From assembly GCA_964035575.1 (NCBI GenBank), contig OZ037888.1, positions 930,001 through 994,000 of the forward strand: a stretch of DNA of 64,000 nt. The letters run 5' to 3'. Origin of the DNA: Rhynchopus sp. YZ270_cl-10 (lineage: Eukaryota > Euglenozoa > Diplonemea > Diplonemida > Diplonemidae). Position 1 is the first letter of the stretch; each line of letters starts with the position of its first letter. Both the position numbers and the translations under genes were made by a program. The notes under the pieces were generated by a model that saw nothing but the letters and a program-made list of their open reading frames with translations, was not told where the DNA came from and made no database searches. This document shows, one piece after another, positions 43,427 to 56,100 of the stretch.

Positions 43427-43462
43427 TGGGGGGGTGGGGTGGGGTGGGGTGGGGTGGGTATG
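43427..43462 (+). repeat. GGGGT tandem tract, potential G-quadruplex
   Basis: A run of G then repeated GGGGT units (at least five) on the + strand, between RPB8 and the second giant gene. The sequence meets the simple rule of four or more G-runs separated by one base. Confidence 0.8.
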
Positions 43463-43755
43463 AGGGGAATAGAGAGAATGTTAGGGTCTTTGGAAAAAAA
43501 AAAGAAAAACGAAAGGCCCGCAAAATAAAAGAGAACTCCAAAAATGAGGGGTTTTAAGAAATAAACACACATCGAGTGTCTCTGATCTCTTGCATACGCG
43601 ATGCGATTCAGTACAGTGTACACATAATGCAATTTGTTCCCGCCGTTTGCAGGACAAACAAAGACTTTTTTTTTTGTGTTGAAGTTTTTTTCTACCAGGG
43701 GTTACCTGCTATCACAAAACCCTATACAGTTAAAAGCTTCCAAAAAAAAAAAAAC

Positions 43756-43799
43756 ATCGTTATACCAGTAGGTATAACGTGATTGTCGATACAACAAAA
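43756..43799 (+). repeat. Hairpin family 4, partial copy
   Basis: ATCGTTATACC, loop AGTA, GGTATAAC, then GTGATTGTCGATACAACAAA. It matches 61730-61780, where the stem is longer and nearly perfect. Here the left arm is truncated. Confidence 0.65.
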
Positions 43800-44147
43800 C
43801 AAACCTCAGAACATCCCTCAAATGGCGTCGAACACAAGAATTAATAACTACCCTAAGGGGGGTCTTTTTTGCGGTGAAAACTGCAAGTGATGACACCAAA
43901 AGGCTGACTCTCTGCCACGTGTGAAGGAGAGGGGGGCGCGTGGGGAAGCAAGTTCCGCTGTAGGATATCTGTGTGCAAGAGTGTGCACGAGAGCGTCAAG
44001 TGTAAAAAGAAAAGATCCCCTCGCCCCTCCATGACCTATATTTTTATGTTGCAGGGTTTTGTATTTTGATTTGCCACTAATACCACCACAGAACAAACCC
44101 ACATCCTCGAAAAGAGACAAGAGAAAGACAAAGCGCAGAGCACAGCG

Positions 44148-47100
44148 ATGCGTTGTGCGGCGGCAGTGCTGCTGCTGTGTGCCTGTGCACGTGCAGAGCT
44201 CGTCCTGGATGTGTCGGGGAACCTGTATGACGGGAGTGCGGTGTGGACGGACACGTCGTCGAAGGGGAACGACGTGACGATGCAGGGCTCGTGGGGGGCG
44301 ACCTTCCGTGCTGCAGAGAAGGACTTCCTCTTCACGGCCGGGCAGACGGCGCAGGTGATGCAGGCACCGTCGCCTGTGTCGCTTGGTGTGACGGAGGACT
44401 GGACGCTGACGGCAAGCTTTGCACCGAACGCGCCGTGGACGGGACACATGACGATTATGTCCTGCGTGTCTGCCTCGAACACAGTGTTCTCGATGTACCT
44501 TGCGACAGATGCGGACCACGTGACGTACGTGGACTTTGAGTCTGTGGGGTTCCCTGTGACGGCGGGGACGACGGACGGGTGGCCGCACATCAAGCTTGGG
44601 AAGTACGAGGACACGCAGGTGACGGTGACGTTTGAGAAGGTGGGTGCGGCGTACCAGGTGTGTGCGTACGGGAACGGTGTGGAGAAGGGGTGCAAGCCTG
44701 TGACGGCGGCGCAGTACGCTGCAGGGCAGTTCAACCTTGCGCAGTGCACGGGGTTTGTGCTGAACCAGGAGCAGACCTCTGTGAACGGCGGGTACGCTGC
44801 GACGACGGCGTACGTTGGGAAGTTCTTTGGGGCGAAGCTGTACACGGACGCGATTGACGTGTCGACGGTGGAGAAGGACTTTGTGGCCTTCAACAGCAAC
44901 CACGGTGTGTGCAGGACGAACCTTGAGCTGTACTACGACGCAGGCCTGACAAGCAGCTACAGCGGGTGCTCGGGCGGGTCGTGCCCCGAGACCATCACGG
45001 ACCTGTCTGGGAACGGACGTGACGGGAAGGTGCTGTCTGGGACTGGGACGGAGTACTGGCAGCCCTACCACAACGGTGTGTTCCAGTACCCCGACACAGG
45101 CTACGACTCGCTGCAGGACTACATTGAGCTGAACGAGGCGGCCCTGCAGGCTGTGGGGAGCGGGAGCTACACGATTGAGATGGTTGTGGCGCCGTCGCAG
45201 CTGGCCTCGAACATCCACCACCTCTCGAACGTGGTCGACAGTGCGGGGAACATCCTTTCAGGCCTGCACACCGGTGCGGGTGGGACGGACTCGAGTGCGA
45301 TGCGCGAGTGCCCGACAGGATGGTCGTACCACAACACACACTGCTACAAGCTCGTGGGGAACGTGGGGACGTACGCAGAGGCGACGGCGAAGTGCAAGGC
45401 AGACGGCGCACACCTGATGTCTGTGCAGAGCAAGGATGAGTTCACCTTTGTGCGCGACCTTGCGACGGCAGCGAACGTGGGGGACTTCTGGGTGGGTGCG
45501 AAGCGTGTGTCGGCGTCTGCACAGTACCTGTTTGAGGACGCGACGGTGCTCACGTCGTCGTCGTACTTCCCGCTCCTCCCGAAGACAGCGAGCATTGCTG
45601 CAGGTGGGCTGCTTGCGGAGTGGGACTTCACCCAGGGTGGGCTGTGTGCGACGTCTGGTGCTGCACTCTGCTTTGCGGACTGGGACACGAGTGCGACGGT
45701 GTTCGGGCAGGGTGGGCTGTACCTGGACGGGACTGCAGCAGTGCGTGCGCCGCTTGCGGCAGCACTGAAGGACAGAACGCTGGAGCTGTGGGTGAAGGGT
45801 GTGGACGGGATGCGTGGACACGACATGGGGCTGATTGGGCTTGCCTCGTCGACGGGCCCTGAGTTCGACGTGCTGTCGCCTGGTGAGAACGACGGGCACT
45901 CTGCCAGCGCAGTGGACTACATCTTCTACGCAGGCTCGTCCGAGGCGGGGCAGCGTGGGAACCTGAACGGACAGCCGCTGCACGCACACGAGTGGGTGCA
46001 CGTTGCCATTTCCTACGACTCGTCTGCGAACGAGGTGGTTGTGTACCTGAACGGATACGAGTACGGGAAGGCCTCTGTGAGTGCTGTGGCGGAGTTTGCG
46101 GCTGGCGACTACGTGACGCTGGGCCGCCGTTCCGACAGCGATGTCCTGGCAAGCTCGTTCAAGGGTGTGTTTGCACGGGCAGCAGTGTTCTCGAAGGCGC
46201 TTTCGGCAGCAGACGTGATGGCACGCTTCACAGAGGGGAACCCGTTCCCGAAGGCAAGTGGCACGGACCTGTGTGCGAAGATGGTCGACGTGAACGTGGA
46301 CGGGATGGAGCGTGCTGGGCCGAGTGTGTACGAGGCGGACTGCTCGGTGTCGTTGCCGTACGTGTGCAAGGAGGACGGGAACGACCTGAAGTTCCACCTT
46401 GATCCCAGCCTGTCGGGTGCGTCCTTCTCGAACAACGTCATGATGCAGGTCGGGATCTCGTACGACGCGACGAACAAGCGCACAACACTGATCAAGGACG
46501 GGAAGCAGGTTGAGTGGCTTGCGGGTGAGGAGCGCCCCGTCGGTGCTGTGGCGGCAAAGGGGTGGCTGTGGAACGTGATGCAGCAGGACGACACGGGGAT
46601 CCTCACGATTGCGCCTGCGTCGGCCTTCACGGGACAGCTGGTGAACATCCGTGTGTACTCGGAGGTGGTGGATGAGATGTGTCTGCTGCAGAACTGGGAG
46701 TACACGAAGGAGCGCTTCAGTGTGGTCTCGCAGGGGCTGCTTGTGCACTACGACGCACGCGCAAAGGAGTCCTACCCCACCTGGGGCAACGCGTGGAAGG
46801 ACATCCACGTGCAGGACGGTGCCACAGGGACTGTGCACGACGCGTCGCTTGCGTCGCCCGTTTGGTGGAACACACGCCACTCTGGGTGCTTCGACTCGCA
46901 CCCCGACAACGTGCCTGCTGGTCCCAGCCCCATCACCCTTGGCCACCAGGCGCTGCAGTCGATCAACCCTGCCGACGGGTACACCTTTGAGTACAGGCTT
47001 GAGCCTTCCGTGTCTGCAGGCACCGTGCACGAGTTCAACTTTGTGCAGGACTCGGGGAACGCACACATTCTGAGCTTCCAGGTGAACGGCGACACACAGA

Positions 47101-50100
47101 TGATTGAGGTCCTCGACACCTCGGGCAGCGTAATCAGCGGCCTTGGCCAGCCTGTGGTTGACGGCGAGGTCATCCAGTTTGGGTTCATCATGCTCCCTGG
47201 TGGGAAGGCGCAGTCGTACAAGGACGGTGTTGCGTCTGCTGTTGTGTCCATCGGGAGCCAGATCGACGTGTCTGCTGCGGGGGCTTGGTACGCGAACGCT
47301 GTGCCTGGGTCTGCGACGGAGAAGTTCTACGGGTGTATGCTGGACATCCGTCTGTACGACCACCCGCTGACCTACGATGAGATTGAGCAGAACTTTGGCG
47401 ACTGTGCTGTGTGCAAGAGTGACACGTGCACGTGTGCTCTCTGCGACAACGAGTGCAATGCGTGCAACGACGGGTGGATCGGTGGACCCGACCAGGACTG
47501 CAGAGTGTCCTGCGACATGTTCTCCTGCTCCGAGCACGGCATTGGCATCCCGAACGCGTCACCGACCATTCTTGCGGATACGTGTCTGTGTCAGTGTAAC
47601 GAACAGTGGACAGGTGCCACATGCGACACGTGTCCTTCGCAGTACGAGCAGCACACCTGTGCGGCATGTGCGGCTGGTCTGTTCGACTACCCTGCCTGCG
47701 GGACGTGCTCTGCAGGCCACTGTCTCAACGGAGGTGCTGGGAATGAAGTGACGTACAGCAAGGGCGACGTGGTGAACATCTTCGCAGACGCCACAACCAC
47801 CAGCACTGTGACCACGAACCAGATCACAATGAACATCAACAGCAACTACATGAACGGCGACACACTCAAGTACTCCGGATCCCGCACAGATTTGAAGGAA
47901 ACCTGGGATAACGACAAAGCAACACTCGTGGTGAAGCGGAGCGACGGCTCCCAAATGCAGCTGACTGAGTGGGCTGCCATCCTGCGTGACATCACTTTCC
48001 AGTCAACTGACTCAAGCACTGCCATGCGCACAGCCACGTACTCGTACGGAGCTGCCCTCCTGTTCAGCGACACTGGCCATTGGTACGAGATGGTGAGTGG
48101 CAGCTACAGCTGGAAGACTGCTAAGTCTATGTGCGAGCAGAGGCAAATCCTTGGTATCAACGGGTATCTTGCCACCATCACAAGTCAGGAAGAGAACGAC
48201 ATGGTATCATTCAAACTTACTGGCAATGCGTACATCGGTGGAGCTGACGATCCCATGGTAGGTGAGATGCGCTGGAAGACTGGTCCTGAGGGTCTCATGG
48301 ATAGTGGCAAAGGCATGCTTATTGGGACAGGCACAAGGAGTTCATGGCAAGCACATGCCTACGACCACTTCAGAACGGAAGGTAACACTTACAGAGAACC
48401 CTCCGGTGGGAAGGAACAGTACATCCAATACTGGGGACAGGACAACACCTGGTATAGACAAGGAATGTGGAACGATGTGAGTTCCACTAGTTCCGGGGCC
48501 AATGCCCTGTGTGAGTACGGTGGGATGGTGGGTGACGACATATCGCAGTTTTCTGGCATTGGTTTCGTGCAGTCCTCCTGTGGCTGTGAGTGCCCTTCCG
48601 ACACGCAGTACACTGGAACAACCTGCGAAACGTGTCCTGCAGCGTTCGTCGTCGAAAACGCAAGAGTGGACGTGAACCCCGCTCTGTACGCAGACACTGC
48701 GGGTGTTGCTGGATGTGAGAGCGACAACGGACCCTTCGGACCTTGCCTGAGCCAGAAGAACCGTGGGATCCACCTGCCCTATCTGTGCAGCGGGGATGAC
48801 TGCTACGCAGTGTCTGAGGGCGGCACGGCATACACGTCTGCAAAGGCGACGATTGAGATGTCTGTGCGGATTCTTGGGAACGAGCCTGCCTCGCAGCCGC
48901 TTCTTGGGCTGTACCAGATGAACGACGCAGGCTTCGACTCGTACGGCATGTTCTTCCCACACATCTACGCGAAGTTCTCAGGTGGTGCCACTGGGGATCT
49001 TCTCTTTGCACAGTCTGCAAGCGGAGCAACAGTCACACTGGGGACTTCTGTTGTGGTGAACACAAAGTACATGATTGCTGTGATCTTTGACAGCACGCTG
49101 GCATCGGACTCGCGTCTCTGCATCTACGTGAACGGGGCACTGGACACATGTGTGGCGTGCACGGAGACAGAGCTGTTCCTTGGTGGTGGACACTCCACAA
49201 CAGACTTCAACATCCAGCTGCTTGGTGCTGGTGGTGCGGGCACCACAACTGCGGCTGACGCCGAACTGATGGACTTTGCTTTGTTCGGAACCCGTCGCAG
49301 CACCTCACAGCTGCGCAAGAACGACGACACGACACTGGCAGGGAGCACAAGCGGACTGCTGGTGTACTACAGAGACGAGGGTGTGGCGGGCACGGGAGAG
49401 CCGCTTACGTGGAGCTGCGGTGAGCAGTTCAACGCTGCCGTGAAGCCAAAGGCAGGTCTCTGTGAGCGTGGTATGCGTGCCGGCACAAACGACCAGGCAG
49501 ACACGTTCAAGTACCACTGGCTCAAGGACATGACAGGGAACAACCGCCATGCGTTCGTGGTTGGTGGCACCTTTGTGAAGGAGGCAAACTGCGACGAGTG
49601 TGCCATTGGGAACCGTGTGTACCCCGACTGCGACGTGCCCTGCGACGACACGCTCTGCAACGGGAACGGTGCCATGGTGCGGAAGGAGTACGGCTGCTCG
49701 TGCACGTGCGACGACATGTGGAGCTACGACGCGACGGCTGCGCTGGCTGGGACGAGACGTGTCGACATGGACGACGCAGACTTGTGCAAGACATGTGCAT
49801 CTCCGTACGACGCAGCAGCGGACTGCAAGGCCTGTCTGGCGGGGTACGCGAACTACCCTGACTGCTATCTCTGCGATGCCATGGTGGGAAGCGTGCAGAC
49901 AGCAAACAGGACACACTGCCACGACCATGGGAAGCCTGTTCCAAATGGCGATGTGTGCGAGTGCGAATGTGAGGACGCGTGGCAGGGTGCTGTGTGCGAC
50001 ACGTGCCCCTCCAACTACCAGTACACCAGTGGAGCATGCAAGGACTGTGCCGATATGCACGCCGGACCTCTCTGCATTCTGTGCACTGTGCAGCTCAACT

Positions 50101-53100
50101 GCTCGGACCAGGCCACCGCAGTGACATCATCTGCCGACAAGACCACATGCGACTGCACCTGCAGAAACCAGTGGGGAGGTGCCACATGTGACACGTGCCC
50201 ACCTGGTGTGGACCCAGCAGCCGACTGTGGAGAGTGCCTGCCAGGACACATCAACTACCCGACGTGCACACCGTGCGACGTGGACACACACTGCAACAGC
50301 CACGCTGGCACTGTCACCTCGGACCCCGCCTTCGCAACGTGTCTTTGTGTGTGCAGGAACAGTTGGTCTGGTCTCACATGTGACACGTGCTCGCCACAGT
50401 TCGGTGGTACAGACTGCGATGCGTGCAGCGGGAACGGACACACATACCCCGTCTGTGAGGAGTGCACTGTGCTTGACCACTGCAACAACCACGCAACTGC
50501 AGCAACAGCCGATCCCCCGATAAACCCCACTGGATGCGCATGCGATTGCACGAACTACTGGGGGAGTGACGACTGTTCAACTTGTGATGCGAAGTACGGA
50601 GGCACCGACTGTGACGAATGTGCACTTGGCCACGTGGATGCTCCTGACTGCCGTGCCTGCACAGTTGTTGACGACTGCAACAACCGTGCTGGGAGTGTGA
50701 CTTCGAACGCTGCAAGGGACACGTGCGAGTGTGTTGCGTGCCACGACCAGTGGACTGGACTGAGCTGTGACCAGTGCGCAATGGTGTTCAACCAGACGAC
50801 GTGTGACGAATGCATTGACCAGTACATCGGCTACCCGACCTGTACGGAGTGCACTGACGCTGTGCACTGCAGTGGACACAGCAGCTCTGTGACACACAAC
50901 AACGACAAGACTGCCTGTGTGTGCACGTGTGCGACAGGATTCACTGGCGTCACATGTGACCAGTGCGATGTGGGCTACATCGGCTACCCTGCCTGCACAC
51001 AGTGCACAGACGCAACCCACTGCAGCGGGAACAGTGTGAGCGTTGTGAGCAGCGTCGGGAACACAGCCTGCGAGTGCACCTGCAAGGTGGGGTTCTCGGG
51101 AACGACATGCGACGAGTGCGACACCGGATACGCTGGGTACCCAGCCTGTGTGCAGTGCACTGTGATCTCGCACTGCAGCGGGAACTCGCCTGGTGTGACT
51201 GTGTCGATGGACAAGGCGACGTGTGTTTGCGATGCGTGCAACGACCAGTTCACGGGAGGTGCGTGCGACGGGTGTGATGCGAAGTACGACCCGACGACGT
51301 GTGACGAGTGTGCGGCAGGACACATCAACTACCCGACATGCACGGAGTGCACTGTGGCAACGCACTGCAACGGACGCGCAGGCTCGGTCACAACGAACAA
51401 CGCACTGACCTGCATGTGCATTGCGTGCAGTGCCCAGTGGACGGGGGACGACTGCGACTCGTGTGCGGTGATTTACAACGCCATCTCGTGCGACGAATGT
51501 GCGGACAACCACATCGACTACCCGGCGTGCACAGAGTGCACAGACGTGGACCACTGCAACGGGAACAGCGTGAGCGTGTACAACAACGTGGACAAGACAC
51601 TGTGTGAGTGCACTTGCAAAGTCGGGTTCACAGGTGCGTCCTGTGACGAGTGTGCGGTTGGCTACATTGGCTACCCGGCTTGCACAGAGTGCACTGTGGC
51701 AGCGCACTGCAACGGACGTGCTGCAAGCGTGTTCTCTTCCACCGACAGATTGACGTGTGTGTGCGACACCTGCGCAGACCAGTGGGGAGGATCCATGTGC
51801 GAGACGTGCGATGCAAAGTACAACACGACAGGGTGCGACGAGTGTGCTGACACCCACATCAACTACCCGACGTGCACAGAGTGCACAGACCCCGTGCACT
51901 GCAACGGGAACAGTGCCTCGGTGACACACAACGACGACAAAACAACCTGCGTGTGCACCTGCAAGACCGGCTTCACTGGCGCAACCTGTGACCAGTGTGA
52001 CGTGGGCCACATCAACTACCCTGTGTGCACGGAGTGCACGAACGCAACACACTGCAACAGCCACGCAGGCTCTGTGGCAAGCAGTGCAGACAAGTCTGTG
52101 TGTGAGTGCAACGATTGCATCGACCAGTGGACAGGTGATGCATGTGAGACGTGCCCGTCGCTGTTCTCGACAGCAGCAGACTGCAAGGAGTGTGCTGATG
52201 GCCGCATCACCTACCCGACATGCACGCTGTGCACTTTGGAGGACCACTGCACCAACCATGCGACTACAGTTGTGACCTCTGCCGACAAGACCACATGCGA
52301 CTGCACCTGCAGAAACCAGTGGGGAGGTGCCACATGTGACACGTGCCCGACAGGTGTGGACCCAGCAGCCGACTGCGGAGAGTGCCTGCCAGGACACATC
52401 AACTACCCGACGTGCACACCGTGCGACGTGGACACACACTGCAACAGCCACGCTGGCACTGTCACCTCGGACCCCGCCTTCGCAACGTGCACCTGTGCTT
52501 GCAGGAACATGTGGTCTGGTGCCACATGCGACACGTGCTCCATGCAGTTCGGTGGAACAGACTGCGACATGTGCAGCGGGAACACACACGCGTACCCTGT
52601 GTGCGATGAGTGCACTGTGCTTGACCACTGCAACAACCACGCAACTGCAGCAACAGCCGACCCTCCTGCTGCCCCAACCCATTGTGCATGCGATTGCACG
52701 AACTACTGGTCGAGTGACGACTGTGTCACGTGTGAGGCGAAGTACGGAGGCACCGACTGTGACGAATGTGCACTTGGCCACGTGGATGCTCCTGACTGCC
52801 GTGAATGCACAGTTGTTGACGACTGCAACAACCGTGCTGGGAGTGTGACTTCGAACGCTGCAAGGGACACGTGTGAGTGTGTTGCGTGCCACGACCAGTG
52901 GACTGGACTGAGCTGTGACCAGTGCGCAATGGTGTTCAACCAGGTGACGTGCAGCGAGTGCGCTGCTGGACACGTGAACTACCCGACCTGTACGGAGTGC
53001 ACTGACGCTGTGCACTGCAGCTCGCACAGCACGTCTGTGACACACAACAACGACAAGTCGACCTGTGTGTGCACGTGTGCGACCGGATTCACTGGTGCAA

Positions 53101-56100
53101 GCTGTGGGGAGTGTGCTGCGGGCTACATCGGCTACCCTGCGTGCATAGAGTGCACAGACGACGTGCACTGCAGCTCGCACAGCAGCGCTGTGACACACAA
53201 CGTGAACAAGACAGAGTGCTCGTGCACGTGCAACGCTGGCTTTGCTGGTGTGATGTGTGACGAGTGTGCTGCTGGGTTTGCGGGGTACCCGAACTGCACG
53301 GAGTGCACTGTGATTGATCACTGCAACGGACACACGGGGGGCGTGACTGTGTCGGCAGACAAGGCAACATGCGTCTGCGACACATGCTACCACCAGTGGA
53401 GTGGCGATGCTTGCGAACTGTGCGCAGCGAAGTACGACCCTGCGACCTGCGACATGTGCCACGACGGACACGTGGACTTCCCGACCTGCACCCCCTGCAA
53501 CGATGCGGTGCACTGCAGCGGACACAGCGTGAGTGTGAGCCACAACACAAACAAGACTGCCTGCGTGTGCACATGCGACGCCGGCTTCACAGGAACGGCT
53601 TGCGACGAGTGCTCTCCCGGGCATGTGAACTACCCGTCCTGCACACAGTGCACTGTGACGGCGCACTGCAACGGGCGTGCTACGAGCGTGGATGCGTCCT
53701 CGGACAAGACGACCTGTGTGTGTGGCCCGTGCACTGACGAGTGGACTGGGGTGAGCTGCAACGAGTGCGACGCAAAGTACAACCAAACGAACTGTGCGTG
53801 GTGCACGGACGGACACATCGACTTCCCGACGTGCACGAAGTGCAACGAAGACCTCCACTGCAACGGGAACAGCGACGCTGTGACGCACAACAACGACAAG
53901 ACGGTGTGTGCATGCACGTGCAAGGTGGGCTACGCAGGGGTGACATGCGACCAGTGTGCATCTGGCTACATCGGCTACCCCTCGTGTGTTGCGTGCACTG
54001 TGGCACTGCACTGCTCCGGAAACGCTGGCACGGTGACATCCTCGACCGACAACACAAAGTGCGAGTGTGGCCCGTGCAACGACCAGTGGAGTGGGGACGA
54101 GTGCAACACCTGCGGGCCCAACTACGACCCGACGACATGCGACGCGTGCTCGGACGACCACGTGGGGTACCCGGCCTGCACGCTGTGCACAGACGCTGCG
54201 AGCTGCAACGGGAACAGCGACTCTGTGACGCACAACGACGACAAGACCGCATGTGCGTGCACGTGCAAGGCAGGCTTCCAGGGTGCGGTGTGTGACGAGT
54301 GTGCGGCAGGACACATCAACTACCCGACATGCACGGAGTGCACTGTGGCTGCGCACTGCAACGGACGCACCGACAGCGTGTCTGCGTCGACAGACGGAAC
54401 AAAGTGTGTGTGTGGAAACTGCCACGACCAGTGGACAGGCGACACCTGCGATGTGTGCTCGGACGCAAAGTTCAACCAGATGACGTGCGACGCTTGTGCC
54501 GTTGGCTTCGTTGGGTACCCTGTGTGCACAGAGTGCACGAACCCGCTGCACTGCAACGACCGTGCCGGAACTGTGAGCAGCAACGTCGACAACACCGTTT
54601 GTGAGTGCACCATGTGCATGGACCAGTGGACTGGCGCTGCGTGTGAGACGTGCCCGTCGCTGTTCTTGCAAACGGCAACAGACTGCAAGGAATGTGCTGG
54701 CGACCGCATCACCTACCCGACATGCACGCTGTGCACTGTGGAGGACCACTGCAGCAACCAGGGCACGAATGTGGCAGCCTCTGCCGACAAGACCACATGC
54801 GACTGCACCTGCAGAAACCAGTGGGGAGGTGCCACATGTGACAGGTGCCCACCTGGTGTGGACCCAGATGCCGACTGTGGAGAGTGCCTGCCAGGACACA
54901 TTGGCTACCCGACGTGCGTGCAGTGCAACGTGGACACACACTGCAACAGCCACGCTGGCACTGTCACCTCGGACCCCACATTCACAACGTGTCTTTGCGA
55001 TTGCAGGAACATGTGGTCTGGCCTCACCTGTGCTGACTGTTCCACGCAGTTCGCCGGTGCGGACTGCGATGCGTGCAGCGGGAACACACACGCGTACCCT
55101 GTGTGCGATGAGTGCACTGTGCTTGACCACTGCAACAACCACGCAACTGCAGCAACAGCCGACCCTCCTGCTGCCCCAACCCAGTGCACGTGTGAGTGCA
55201 CGAACTACTGGTCGAGTGACGACTGTGTCACGTGCGAGGCGAAGTACGGAGGCACCGACTGTGACGAATGTGCACTTGGCCACGTGGTTGCCCCTGACTG
55301 CCGTGAATGCACAGTTGTTGACGACTGCAAGAACCGTGCTGGGAGTGTGACTTCGAACGACGCCAGAGACGCATGCGAGTGTGTTGGTTGTATTGACCAG
55401 TGGACTGGAGCGGGCTGTGACGAATGCGCCTCCATGTACGACAAGGCAGGCTGCGACATGTGTGCGAACCACCACATCGACTACCCAACATGCACACCGT
55501 GCACAGACGACGTGCACTGCAGCTCGCACAGCAGCTTTGTGACGCATAACGACGACAAGACTGCCTGTGTGTGCACGTGTGCGGCAGGCTTCACTGGTGC
55601 CGCCTGTGACCAGTGTGCTGCGGGCTACATCGGCTACCCTGCTTGCTCGGAGTGTTCGACTGCGGTGCACTGCAACGCACGCAGTGACAGCGTTGCTGCG
55701 TCTGCGGACGGGGCAAGCTGCGTGTGTGGCACATGCTACCACCAGTGGACAGGTGCGCAGTGCGACGATTGTGCGATGATCTACAACCAGGCGACGTGCC
55801 AGGAGTGTGCTGACGGGCTTGTGGGCTACCCTGTGTGTTCGCAGTGCACGAACGCTGTGCACTGCAACGACCGTGCAGGGAGTGTTGCCACGAACGCAGA
55901 CCAGTCTGGTTGTGAGTGCAGCATGTGCATCGACCAGTGGACAGGTGATGCGTGTGAGACGTGCCCGTCGCTGTTCTCGGAGACGGCAGACTGCAAGGAA
56001 TGTGCTGATGGCCGCATCACCTACCCGACATGCACGCTGTGCACTGTGGAGGACCACTGTCTCGACCACGCAAGTGCAGTTGTGCCCTCTGCCGACATGT

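Larger units (their letters stand above)
43277..44147. other. Intergenic region with G-run tract and hairpin family 4
   Basis: Contains a GT run (43305-43319), a G-rich tandem tract (43427-43462) and a copy of hairpin family 4 (43756-43799). No gene is seen. The 5' leader of the second giant gene follows a probable acceptor-like AG-rich segment. Confidence 0.65.
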
